64,000 nucleotides of DNA from Fidelibacterota bacterium (GTDB taxonomy: Bacteria > Pseudomonadota > Alphaproteobacteria > Rhodospirillales > Rhodospirillaceae). A program made the position numbers and the translations under genes. Positions within the stretch are counted from its first letter, which is position 1, and each line of letters opens with the position of its first letter. The stretch covers positions 124,001 through 188,000 of the forward strand of contig CANJMF010000001.1 of assembly GCA_947475895.1 (NCBI GenBank). Reading direction: 5' to 3'. The notes under the pieces were generated by a model that was not told the origin of the DNA, did no database searches, and saw only the letters and a program-made list of their open reading frames with translations. Below, in pieces: positions 20,434-28,259 of this stretch.

Positions 20434-20943
20434 CTAACGCAGCGCGTCACGCCAGAATTTAAGCGTTTGCGGCAGGATCTTTTCTGCGCCTTCTTGTGAA
20501 GCGATGTCGTCCAGACATGCAAGCAATGCCTCCGCATCTCGCTTCAATCCTGCGTGCTTCAGAAACAGAAGAATGCGGGTGAGTCGGAGATGATTGTGGT
20601 TGGCCGGCGACAACCAATCGAGCGCGGGCGTGAAGCGCGTGCTGCGGATAACCACACCCTCTTTTCGCCCAAGACCCAGAAAGTCGAGCATTACGTCGAG
20701 TGACCGATGCACCCGCGCCTGAAGACCGGCATCGCGTTGGAACGCCGACATATCGGTCGTGCTAAGGATCGGTGCATCAGGGTTAAAGCGGCTCGGTTCC
20801 GGCAGTGGGAACAGCCATTGAATGTAGTCATGTACCATCTCAAGACGGCGATGATCCCACGCCCATATTTCGGCGATGGTGCGTCCGGCGGCGTCTGTTC
20901 CGCTGCCGTCGTAGAAGGCGAGAATGGGTGAGCGCGGGTTCAT
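20434..20943 (-). CDS. Opioid growth factor receptor (OGFr) N-domain-like protein
   Basis: Small 169-residue soluble protein. The block from residue 37 on (VHDYIQWLFPLPEPSRFNP) matches the conserved core of the OGFr N-terminal domain, first named from an animal receptor and also found scattered in bacteria. No signal peptide, membrane segment or known catalytic motif is visible. The C-terminal half is rich in leucine and basic residues and probably helical. The bacterial function is unknown, and no ligand role should be inferred from the name. ATG at 20943. It begins just past the hsp20 terminator and ends 47 bases before the peptidase start. Confidence 0.75.
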   Translation of the reverse strand: MNPRSPILAFYDGSGTDAAGRTIAEIWAWDHRRLEMVHDYIQWLFPLPEPSRFNPDAPILSTTDMSAFQRDAGLQARVHRSLDVMLDFLGLGRKEGVVIRSTRFTPALDWLSPANHNHLRLTRILLFLKHAGLKRDAEALLACLDDIASQEGAEKILPQTLKFWRDALR

Positions 20944-20960
20944 TGACCGAGTTTAGCGCA

Positions 20961-20994
20961 AAAGAAAAGGCGCGGCACCGAAAGGCGCCGCGCC
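20961..20994 (-). terminator. Rho-independent terminator of hsp20
   Basis: An 8-bp GC-rich stem (GGCGCGGC with GCCGCGCC), extended by two C-G pairs across a GAAA tetraloop, is followed on the minus strand by TTTTCTTTT. A second perfect 7-bp hairpin (21016-21035) lies between it and the hsp20 stop. Confidence 0.8.
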
Positions 20995-21049
20995 GAAAGT
21001 TGAGGGGAGTCCCAAGGACCGCCGAGAAGCGGTCCTGGATTAAGAAAGA

Positions 21050-21505
21050 TTAGGCCGCGTGGGCGATCTTCGGTTGCGCGACGTCATTGCCGTTGATGGC
21101 AACCTTGCGAGGCTTGAAAGCCTCGGGCACTTCGCGCTTCAGATCGATGTGCAGCATGCCGTTTTCCATACGGGCGCCGGTAACTTGAATATGGTCGGCC
21201 AATTCGAATTTGCGTTCGAACGAACGGCCGGCGATGCCGCGATAGAGATAGGCGCTAGCCTGGTCTTGCGACGTTTTGCCGCGCACGGTGAGGGTGTTGT
21301 TCTCGACTTGGATGTCGAGATCCTTTTCACCGAAGCCTGCCAGCGCAAAGGTAATGAGGTAGGCGTCTTCTCCCGACTTCACAATGTTATAGGGCGGATA
21401 CGAGAACTGAGATTCGTCACCACGCGTCGCCGCGTCGAATACGCGGGCGAGGCTGTCGAATCCAACTGACGCACGAAAGAGGGGGGAAAGGTCGAGTGTA
21501 CGCAT
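21050..21505 (-). CDS. Small heat-shock protein Hsp20 (IbpA-like)
   Basis: ATP-independent holdase of 151 residues that keeps unfolding proteins soluble for later refolding. The start (MRTLDLSPLFRASVGFD) and the alpha-crystallin domain at about 38-130 match the IbpA-type class A proteins of alphaproteobacteria. The domain includes YLITFALAGF, LTVRGK, a YLYRGIAGRSFERKFEL block and MENGMLHIDL. A short C-terminal tail follows. I use the ATG at 21505, eight bases after GGAG; an upstream ATG at 21526 would lie inside the regulatory hairpin. It is probably heat-induced through the RNA element in front of it. It ends in a strong terminator. Confidence 0.96.
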   Translation of the reverse strand: MRTLDLSPLFRASVGFDSLARVFDAATRGDESQFSYPPYNIVKSGEDAYLITFALAGFGEKDLDIQVENNTLTVRGKTSQDQASAYLYRGIAGRSFERKFELADHIQVTGARMENGMLHIDLKREVPEAFKPRKVAINGNDVAQPKIAHAA

Positions 21506-21630
21506 GAGATATTCTCCACTGAGCAATACCCGGCGCCTTAATGCGGTCCGCGTCTGGAGATAGGTCCCCTGACGCGCCGTAAAGGCCGCGCCGTTTGGCC
21601 GCCGACAAGCCCCGTATGGGCACCTGTCGG
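21506..21630 (-). promoter_or_regulatory. ROSE-like RNA thermometer in the hsp20 leader
   Basis: The 5' leader folds into several hairpins. The last one, at 21510-21528, pairs UAUU-CUC with GAG-AAUA around an AGUG loop, with a single bulged G in the UUGCU segment. The paired strand contains the hsp20 ribosome site (GGAG). A UUGCU segment with a bulged G opposite the ribosome site is the hallmark of ROSE thermometers, which open on heating. An upstream stem pairs CCGACA (21625-21630) with TGTCGG (21602-21607). The assignment is by pattern, not by a covariance search. Confidence 0.72.
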
Positions 21631-21635
21631 AGAAG

Positions 21636-21663
21636 GATATAAAGGGTGAATGCCCAGAATCAA
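21636..21663 (-). promoter_or_regulatory. Candidate hsp20 promoter
   Basis: TTGATT (21658-21663) and TATATC (21636-21641) are spaced by 16 bases and would start transcription a few bases before the ROSE-like leader. The context CCCTTTATAT is also compatible with a heat-shock sigma-32 -10 region. Weak on sequence alone. Confidence 0.35.
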
Positions 21664-21702
21664 CCCTGTCGCGCTAAAAAAATTTCGGGATTTTTGAAGG
21701 CG

Positions 21703-23001
21703 TTACGGAGCTGTTGTTGGGCGGGTCACGCGCCACGCGAGCAGTGCGGCGGCGGCGCAAATCAGACCCGCCAGAAGCATTGGGGTGCCGGGGGCATGGA
21801 GCTCCCGTTCGGGGCTAATGGCGTAGGCAAAGGTCGCGGTAAAGAGAACCGGCCCAATCAGCCCCGTGATGCCTTGGATGCTGGCGATCGCGCCCTGAAG
21901 CTGCCCCTGCTCGGTCGCCGTAACGCGTTGAGTCATGAGGCCCTGCGAGGCCGGCCCATAGAATCCCCACAGCGCAGCAATTGCTGTTCCGAACCAGAAG
22001 ATCTCACCGGTCGGCGCCAGGCCGTAGATCGTGAAAAAGATAACCGCACACAAAAGGCCGAGCAGCATCGTTCGGCGTTCGCCAAGCGCGGCGACCACAC
22101 GTTTCACCAGCGTGCTTTGAACCAACACAGTCGCAACGCCGAAGCCGGCCAGGGTCAGACCCACCGTGCGCGCGTTCCACCCATAGCGATATGTCGTGTA
22201 GAGAACGAAAACGCTGGGAAGTGCATTGTGCGCGAGCGAATGCAGAAAGTGCACCGAGGCGAGGCCAAAGAGCTCGCGATGCGAACGCAGGAGTTTTAAC
22301 GAACCGACGGGGTTGGCGCGGCTCCAGACAAAAGGACGCCGCCGATCTTTCGGAAGCGATTCGGGAAGTACAAAAAACCCGTAGGCAAAATTTACGAGAC
22401 TCAAAATGCCGGCCACCCAGAACGGCAAATGCGGGTCGATACTGCCAAGCACGCCGCCAAGCGCCGGTCCCAGCACAAACCCGAGGCCGAACGCCGCACC
22501 GATATAACCGAATGCTGCAGCGCGGCGCTCGGGCGGCGTCACGTCGGCGATGTAGGCGCTGCCGGCCGAAATACTGGCCGCGGTGATACCCGAAATAATG
22601 CGTCCCACGAACAGCCACCAAACCGTGGGCGCCATCGCCATGAGAATGTAGTCAATACCGAGTCCGAGATTGGACATCAGCACGACAGGCCGGCGGCCTA
22701 TACGATCGGATAATGCGCCAACGGCGGGTGAAAACAAAAACTGCATCAGCGCCCAGGCCGCGCCGAACAGGCCATAAATTTGCGCGGCGCGCGGCGTATT
22801 GCCGCCCAAAAACGACGTGATCAACGTGGGAAACACAGGAATGACGATCCCGAGTGCGATCACGTCGAGCAAGATGGTTATGAGGATAAAGGCGACCGCG
22901 GCGCGGCGCGCGGGAGCGGCGGGGCTGACGTCCAAAGGATAAACCGAAACGCGAGAGTGCGAACTGGCTCCCGTTGTAGGGCGAGACGCGACCGTATTCA
23001 A
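21703..23001 (-). CDS. MFS drug/tetracycline-type efflux transporter
   Basis: Major facilitator of about 432 residues with 12 hydrophobic segments, of the TetA-like DHA1 group. It shows the loop 2-3 motif GALSDRIGRRPVVL and the motif C region GAAFGLGFVLGPALGG in helix 5. It would pump a drug or metabolite out using the proton gradient; the substrate is unknown. The start is unclear. There is no ATG close before the first helix. The TTG at 23001 lies 19 bases after the stop of the upstream gene, and another TTG at 22935 is possible. A longer reading frame back to 23223 overlaps the Ada-like gene and I reject it. Confidence 0.85.
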   Translation of the reverse strand: MNTVASRPTTGASSHSRVSVYPLDVSPAAPARRAAVAFILITILLDVIALGIVIPVFPTLITSFLGGNTPRAAQIYGLFGAAWALMQFLFSPAVGALSDRIGRRPVVLMSNLGLGIDYILMAMAPTVWWLFVGRIISGITAASISAGSAYIADVTPPERRAAAFGYIGAAFGLGFVLGPALGGVLGSIDPHLPFWVAGILSLVNFAYGFFVLPESLPKDRRRPFVWSRANPVGSLKLLRSHRELFGLASVHFLHSLAHNALPSVFVLYTTYRYGWNARTVGLTLAGFGVATVLVQSTLVKRVVAALGERRTMLLGLLCAVIFFTIYGLAPTGEIFWFGTAIAALWGFYGPASQGLMTQRVTATEQGQLQGAIASIQGITGLIGPVLFTATFAYAISPERELHAPGTPMLLAGLICAAAALLAWRVTRPTTAP

Positions 23002-23020
23002 TCGTTCCGGAGATTGGGCT

Positions 23021-23884
23021 TTAGGCTTGCGACGCTGCCTCCCACCCGAGCATTGCGTAGCGTCGTGCGGCACCCCAGCGATAGTTCTTGAAAAGGCCGG
23101 TCGCGCGTAAGACGCGATGACAGGGTACGAGGTAACCAATGGTATTGGCGCCAAGCGCCGTTCCAACCGCGCGTGTTGCGTCGGGCTGCCCAATGACGCC
23201 GGCGATATCCCCGTAACTGACAATCGCGCCTGCCGGCACGCGCAAAAGCGCCGACCACACTTGAATTTGGAAATTCGTACCGCGCATCAACAGCGACCGA
23301 GGCGCCTTTGGATCGAGCATGTGCGCGACGATGGCACCCGTTGCTTTCTGATCGCCGACAAACCGGCTGAGGGACCAATGCTGCTGAGCGCGTGCAAGCG
23401 CTTCGTCGACTCCATTCGACGCAATGAAATCCATGCCGCAAATTCCTCGGTCTGTCGTGAGTATGAGCGCGGGCCCGAAAGCCGTGTCGTGCACACCGTG
23501 ATGAATCACGAGGTCACGTCCTTGCGTTTTGTACTCTCCAGGCGTCATCGCGTGAACGTTCACGAAGGCGTCGTGAAGGCGCGAACCGCTGGAAAGACCA
23601 GCGTCAAACGCCGCATCGAGAACCGGGGCGGAGCGCTCGAGCGCGGCCTTAGCGTGCTCGACGGTGATGTAACTCATGAACTGCTTGGGGCTGACACCCG
23701 CCCAACGTTTGAATACGCGTTGGAAATGAAAGGGGCTGAGACCGACGTGGCCGGCAAGGGCGTCGAGGGACGGCGTCTCGGCCCGGCGCGCGATGATGTA
23801 GGTAATGGCCTCGGCTACCCGCGCGTAATCACGAGAGGTTGGAGTTGCCGAAGACAGCGTCGCGTCTGTTGATATGGCGTTCAT
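23021..23884 (-). CDS. Ada-like AraC HTH / methylated-DNA-cysteine methyltransferase
   Basis: Repair protein of 287 residues that combines an AraC-type DNA-binding domain (about 20-110, with GLSPFHFQRVFKRWAG) and a C-terminal O6-alkylguanine transferase domain with the acceptor Cys255 in VPCHRV. The N-terminal zinc domain of full Ada, which senses methyl phosphotriesters, is missing, so this matches the common two-domain form. It removes methyl groups from guanine in a suicide reaction; whether it also activates genes is unknown. It lies directly upstream of the MFS gene on the same strand with a 19-base gap and may be cotranscribed. Confidence 0.93.
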   Translation of the reverse strand: MNAISTDATLSSATPTSRDYARVAEAITYIIARRAETPSLDALAGHVGLSPFHFQRVFKRWAGVSPKQFMSYITVEHAKAALERSAPVLDAAFDAGLSSGSRLHDAFVNVHAMTPGEYKTQGRDLVIHHGVHDTAFGPALILTTDRGICGMDFIASNGVDEALARAQQHWSLSRFVGDQKATGAIVAHMLDPKAPRSLLMRGTNFQIQVWSALLRVPAGAIVSYGDIAGVIGQPDATRAVGTALGANTIGYLVPCHRVLRATGLFKNYRWGAARRYAMLGWEAASQA

Positions 23885-23992
23885 GGACCTAAGCCTAAGC
23901 GCGCTTTCTGGTGTTTCCGACCCGAATCTTGCGCTGACGAGGCTTTTTTTGAGGGGTGTAGTATCGCCCCGCGCCCGCGCTTAAATTAAACC

Positions 23993-24514
23993 ATGCTTAC
24001 GATCCGTGCCGCCGAGATCGACGACGCACCCGCCATCGCCCGGGTTCATGTGGACGCCTGGCAGGCGACCTACGGCGGCATTATTCCCCAGCCTTATTTG
24101 GATAACCTCACCGTGCAGAATCGGACGGTGACCTGGATTCGCATGCTGGAGCGCAGTGGACCCCGCACTTTAACCCTGGTCAGTGAGGATCACGAACGGC
24201 GCGTGGTGGGATTTGTCTCCGGCGGCCCGGCGCGAGCCGATGATTCGCGCTTTGCGGCTGAGATCACCTCGCTCTATGTGATGCCGGGAATCCAACACAA
24301 GGGGCATGGCCGACGCCTTTTCATGGCGGCGGCCGACCGTCTCGCAAAGCGGGGCTTGAAGGGCTTATTGGTGTGGGTGCTGGCTGAAAACAGCGCCCGC
24401 GCGTTTTACGAAAACATGGGCGGCGAAGCGGTTATGGAAATCACCCGCAGCTTTGCAGGCAAACCGTTGCGTGAGCTGGGTTACGGATGGAATGAAATCC
24501 CAACCTACGAATGA
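23993..24514 (+). CDS. GNAT-family N-acetyltransferase
   Basis: Single GNAT domain of 173 residues. It starts with the usual IRAAEIDDAPAIARVHVDAW, has motif A with the acetyl-CoA loop (IQHKGHGRRLF near residue 102), and ends with the NSARAFYENMGG motif B. The acceptor could be a small molecule or a protein N terminus and cannot be told. It is divergent from the Ada-like gene with 108 bases between starts and converges with the cyclic-nucleotide-binding gene. Confidence 0.9.
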   Translation: MLTIRAAEIDDAPAIARVHVDAWQATYGGIIPQPYLDNLTVQNRTVTWIRMLERSGPRTLTLVSEDHERRVVGFVSGGPARADDSRFAAEITSLYVMPGIQHKGHGRRLFMAAADRLAKRGLKGLLVWVLAENSARAFYENMGGEAVMEITRSFAGKPLRELGYGWNEIPTYE

Positions 24515-24524
24515 CGGCCGCCGA

Positions 24525-25100
24525 CTAAGTCGGAAGGTCCGCTTCGTTGGGGATCGAATCTTCGCGCCGATCGTCTTCGCGGTGCGCGGTCCCAATACGG
24601 CGCAATTCCTTCAGCACGGTATCGAGCGCTTTCAAGCGCTGCTCGATATCGGCGCGCGCCTTGGGTGGAATGTCGTTTTGCAGAAAGCGCGTAACGATTT
24701 CCGTTTGGCGTTGAAGGTTGTTGACCGCGTCCACAAGGCTGCGTGATTTTGGTGAGTAAGTATCGTGCACATGGCGCAGATTGTTCATGAGCATATGGAT
24801 AATCGCGCGAATAAAAGAATCGGCCTTCTTCATCTTATCGAGCATGACGTCGATGGGAATGACCATGAGCGCCGAATCTTCGAGCGTGAACGCGGTGGCC
24901 ATGCGCGGTGTACCGTCGATGACAGCCATCTCGCCAAACAATTCCCCGCGCCTTACGGTCGCGAGCGGGATTTTGCGGCCTTGGGCCTCACGATAAAGGC
25001 CGATGGCGCCTGAGTTGACGATATACGCGGAATCGCCCTTCTCGCCCTGTTTGAACAGGACTTTTCCTTTTGGAAATTGCTGGACGCCAACGTCATCCAT
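24525..25100 (-). CDS. Stand-alone cyclic-nucleotide-binding-domain protein
   Basis: The 191-residue protein has a beta-roll domain at about 8-110 with a complete phosphate-binding cassette (ELFGEMAVIDGTPRMATA), including the Glu and Arg that contact cyclic nucleotides. There is no helix-turn-helix. The last 80 residues are charged and helical (probable coiled coil), so it is likely a regulator that acts through a protein partner. It lies 52 bases downstream of korB on the same strand and may be transcribed with korAB. cAMP binding is inferred from the motif only. Confidence 0.85.
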   Translation of the reverse strand: MDDVGVQQFPKGKVLFKQGEKGDSAYIVNSGAIGLYREAQGRKIPLATVRRGELFGEMAVIDGTPRMATAFTLEDSALMVIPIDVMLDKMKKADSFIRAIIHMLMNNLRHVHDTYSPKSRSLVDAVNNLQRQTEIVTRFLQNDIPPKARADIEQRLKALDTVLKELRRIGTAHREDDRREDSIPNEADLPT

Positions 25101-25152
25101 ACAGCTTATTCCCCGCCGCCCTTGATCCTGCCCGGTCGCGAGCAGGCTTCTA

Positions 25153-26175
25153 TCAAGTCACGGACCAAGTATTCCCGGCGCGCATCAATTTGTCGAGATC
25201 GCCCGGACCCTTGGCGCGGGCCAGAGCATCCTGGGCGGCCACGGCGGAGTCATAGGACGTAGCCGGATCGCAATAAATCACGCCCAACACCTCGGGGAAC
25301 AGCGGCGAACGTAAGGCCGACAGCATGCCGGCGAGGACGCGGTTCTTTTCGTCGTGCACGAGAAGGTCCTTCTCGGTGATGCCGTTCTCGCCGATGACGA
25401 CCGCTTCGATCTGCAAAGCTTGGACATTCAGGCGTAAGCCCTTGTTCCGCTCCTTGCCGTAGATCATGGGCTGACCGTGTTTGACGTGGAGTTGCATTTC
25501 GGCAGCAACGTCTTTGGCGGTGAAGCCGTCGAATACGCCGTCGTTGTACACGATGCAGTTCTGAATCAACTCGACGAACGACGCGCCTTTATGAGCGCGC
25601 GCTCGGCTGAACAATTCACCCAACTCTTTGGCTTGCACATCGATGCCGCGAGCGATGAAGCGTGCATTGCACCCAAGCGCGAACACGCACGGCTGCGCCG
25701 GGCTATCGAGACTGCCCATGGGCGTGGACGGTGACTTCAGGCCGATGCGCGACGTGGGCGAGTACTGACCTTTTGTGAGGCCGTAAATCTCGTTGTTGAA
25801 CAGCAGAATGTTCAAATCGACGTTGCGGCGGAGCGCATGAAACAGATGATTGCCGCCGATGGAAAGCGCGTCGCCGTCGCCGGTGACAACCCATACATCC
25901 AGATCAGGCTGCGCGAGCTTCACACCCGTCGCAACCGCCGGCGCACGGCCGTGAATCGTGTGGAAGCCATAGGTCGCCATGTAATACGGAAAGCGCGACG
26001 AGCAGCCGATGCCCGAGACGAACACGGTTTTCTCGGGGCTGGCGCCCATATCGGCCAATGCTTTGTGCATGGACTTCAAGATCGCGTAATCGCCGCAACC
26101 GGGGCACCAGCGCACTTCCTGGTCGGACGCGAAGTCTTTTGCGGTGAGTTTGTCGGGTGGTGTTTGAACGTTCAT
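25153..26175 (-). CDS. korB: 2-oxoacid:ferredoxin oxidoreductase, beta subunit
   Basis: Thiamine-diphosphate subunit of a CoA-dependent 2-oxoacid:ferredoxin oxidoreductase, 340 residues. RWCPGCGDY (Cys24, Cys27) begins the conserved part. GDGDALSIGGNH near 99-110 with the later NNEIYGLTKGQYSPTS is the TDP/magnesium site. The lack of a ferredoxin-type delta domain and the alpha partner type point to the two-subunit 2-oxoglutarate enzyme (KorAB), though pyruvate or branched-chain acids cannot be excluded. It starts 14 bases after korA on the same mRNA. Confidence 0.93.
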   Translation of the reverse strand: MNVQTPPDKLTAKDFASDQEVRWCPGCGDYAILKSMHKALADMGASPEKTVFVSGIGCSSRFPYYMATYGFHTIHGRAPAVATGVKLAQPDLDVWVVTGDGDALSIGGNHLFHALRRNVDLNILLFNNEIYGLTKGQYSPTSRIGLKSPSTPMGSLDSPAQPCVFALGCNARFIARGIDVQAKELGELFSRARAHKGASFVELIQNCIVYNDGVFDGFTAKDVAAEMQLHVKHGQPMIYGKERNKGLRLNVQALQIEAVVIGENGITEKDLLVHDEKNRVLAGMLSALRSPLFPEVLGVIYCDPATSYDSAVAAQDALARAKGPGDLDKLMRAGNTWSVT

Positions 26176-26189
26176 GACCCTGTCTTCCT

Positions 26190-28073
26190 TCAGCTCGCCA
26201 GGACGCTGCGGATGGCGCTCTCGACCTCTGAGATTTTCAAAGGTTGACCCGAGACTTTTAGAAGTGCCTTGGCGTCGAGGAGATACTGGCTCTTCAGCAG
26301 CGTCAGCATCTGACCGTTGTTCATTTCAGCGACCAGAACTTTTTCGTAGTTCTTCAACAGCTGACCGAGATTGCGCGGCAGCGGCCAGATATGGCGGATA
26401 TGAATGTGAGATACGTCGAGACCTTGCGCGCGCGCATTGGTCACAGCGCGGTTGATGGGACCGAACGTCGATCCCCAACCAACGACAGCCACTTTGCCTT
26501 TGGTTTCACCAACTTCGACGCCCTGCTCCGGAATGTCGTTAGCTATGTTGTTGATCTTGGCGGCGCGTGTATCCGTCATCTTTTGATGATTGCTGGCGTC
26601 GTAGGAGATGTTGCCGGAGTTGTAGTCTTTCTCGATGCCGCCGATGCGATGCATCAAACCCGGCGTTCCTGGCTTGGCCCACACGCGCGCAAGTGTTTTG
26701 GGGTCACGCAAGAACGGATGGAAACCTTCCGGATCGGTGCGGAATTCCACTTTGAACGGCGCGTAGTCGGCCATAGACGGAATGCGCCATGGCTCGGCGG
26801 CATTCGCGATGTAGCCGTCCGACAAGATCATCACCGGGGTCATGTACTTCGTGGCAAGGCGCACGGCTTCGATGGCGACGTTGAAACAATCGCCTGGAGA
26901 GCACGCCGCGATAACGGGGATCGGGGCATCGGCATTGCGGCCCCAAACAGCGAGAAACAAATCCGACTGTTCCGTTTTGGTCGGAAGGCCCGTCGAAGGA
27001 CCGGCGCGCTGCGTGTTCACGACCACAAGCGGCAATTCGGTGCCGATGGCCAATCCGATGGCTTCGGTCTTGAGCGCGATGCCTGGGCCCGACGACGCGG
27101 TAATGCCAAGCTTGCCAGCATAAGACGCGCCGATGGCCGCGCAGCATGCGGCAATTTCGTCTTCGGCCTGGAAGGTCGTGATGCCGAACTGCTTCAGCTT
27201 CGCGAGGATGTGCAAAACCGGCGAGGATGGTGTGATTGGGTAGGACGCGAGCACGGCCTCTAGGCCCGCGAGTTGCGCGCCCGCCACGAGACCCCACGCC
27301 AAAGCATCGGCGCCCGAGACGAGACGATAAGTGCCCGGTTCGAATTTGACCGACGGCATCTGCACAGGCGCAACATCGCCGGCAAGTTCGTGCGTTTCGC
27401 CGTAAGCGTGGCCGGCCTTCAGCGCAGCGACGTTGGCTTTAGCGATCGGATCGTCGACCCCGAATTTGCGCGCAATATAATCAAGGGTCGAATTGGTTTC
27501 GCGGTCGTACATCCACGACACGAGGCCGAGCACCCACAAGTTCTTGGCGCGCAGCGCTTCTTTTTGCGACAGACCAAAGGGCTTTGCCACTTCGAGCGCC
27601 ATCTTCGAGATGTCGATTTCCATGACGCGGAAATCTTTAAGCGTACCGTCGGTGCGCGGATCGACGTCAAAGCCCGCACGCTTGATGTCGCGCTCTTTGA
27701 ACGCGCCGGAATCAAGAATGACGAGGCCACCTTTACGCAACCCCTTGTGATTGACCGCAAGCGCGGCCGGGTTCAGCGCCACCAGAACATCGGGCTGATC
27801 GCCGGCAGTCTTGACCACGCGCGAGCCGAAATTGATCTGGAAAGCCGACACGCCGTAAGTCGTGCCTGTAGGCGCACGAATTTCGGCGGGGAAGTCAGGG
27901 AACGTGGCGAGCGAATTGCCCGCCAGGGCCGTTTCTTGCGAAAACTGATGGCCGAGCAGCTGCACGCCGTCGCCGGAATCGCCGGCAAAGCGCACAACGA
28001 TGGAATCGACATCGGCTTTCGCTACGGCCGCGCCACTGGGCGCACCCTTATTGGGGTTGGTTTGCAGATTCAT
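26190..28073 (-). CDS. korA: 2-oxoacid:ferredoxin oxidoreductase, fused gamma-alpha subunit
   Basis: The 627-residue subunit is a fusion. Residues about 22-215 are the gamma domain (VVRFAGDSGDGVQLLGHQF). The rest is the alpha domain, starting near 232 with SGADALAWGLVAGA and including the YPITPSSP motif and TASSGPGI, which form the active-site pocket with the beta subunit. The gamma-alpha fusion with a separate beta is the KorAB architecture. The enzyme oxidatively decarboxylates 2-oxoglutarate to succinyl-CoA with reduction of ferredoxin. The FdxA gene at 34.2 kb is a possible, unproven electron acceptor. ATG at 28073. Confidence 0.94.
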   Translation of the reverse strand: MNLQTNPNKGAPSGAAVAKADVDSIVVRFAGDSGDGVQLLGHQFSQETALAGNSLATFPDFPAEIRAPTGTTYGVSAFQINFGSRVVKTAGDQPDVLVALNPAALAVNHKGLRKGGLVILDSGAFKERDIKRAGFDVDPRTDGTLKDFRVMEIDISKMALEVAKPFGLSQKEALRAKNLWVLGLVSWMYDRETNSTLDYIARKFGVDDPIAKANVAALKAGHAYGETHELAGDVAPVQMPSVKFEPGTYRLVSGADALAWGLVAGAQLAGLEAVLASYPITPSSPVLHILAKLKQFGITTFQAEDEIAACCAAIGASYAGKLGITASSGPGIALKTEAIGLAIGTELPLVVVNTQRAGPSTGLPTKTEQSDLFLAVWGRNADAPIPVIAACSPGDCFNVAIEAVRLATKYMTPVMILSDGYIANAAEPWRIPSMADYAPFKVEFRTDPEGFHPFLRDPKTLARVWAKPGTPGLMHRIGGIEKDYNSGNISYDASNHQKMTDTRAAKINNIANDIPEQGVEVGETKGKVAVVGWGSTFGPINRAVTNARAQGLDVSHIHIRHIWPLPRNLGQLLKNYEKVLVAEMNNGQMLTLLKSQYLLDAKALLKVSGQPLKISEVESAIRSVLAS

Positions 28074-28259
28074 GTCTTTCTCAATTATTTCCGCGCCAAC
28101 CGATGTATCGGCTCGCGTTGTTAGCCCTAATCTCTCCGTTGGGAGGGAGTGTACGGTTAAGCGCCTTTAACTGCACCAAAAAAGGCCTTTTGGCACGCGT
28201 AAAATGGGCCGATTTGCCGTGCATTTTTGCCAGAGCGCGGCATGCAGGGGCCATGGCCC

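Noticed and set aside
22999-23223. N-terminal extension of the MFS frame back into the Ada-like gene.
   Set aside because: The extra residues are the out-of-frame Ada-like coding sequence and lack hydrophobic or conserved character.
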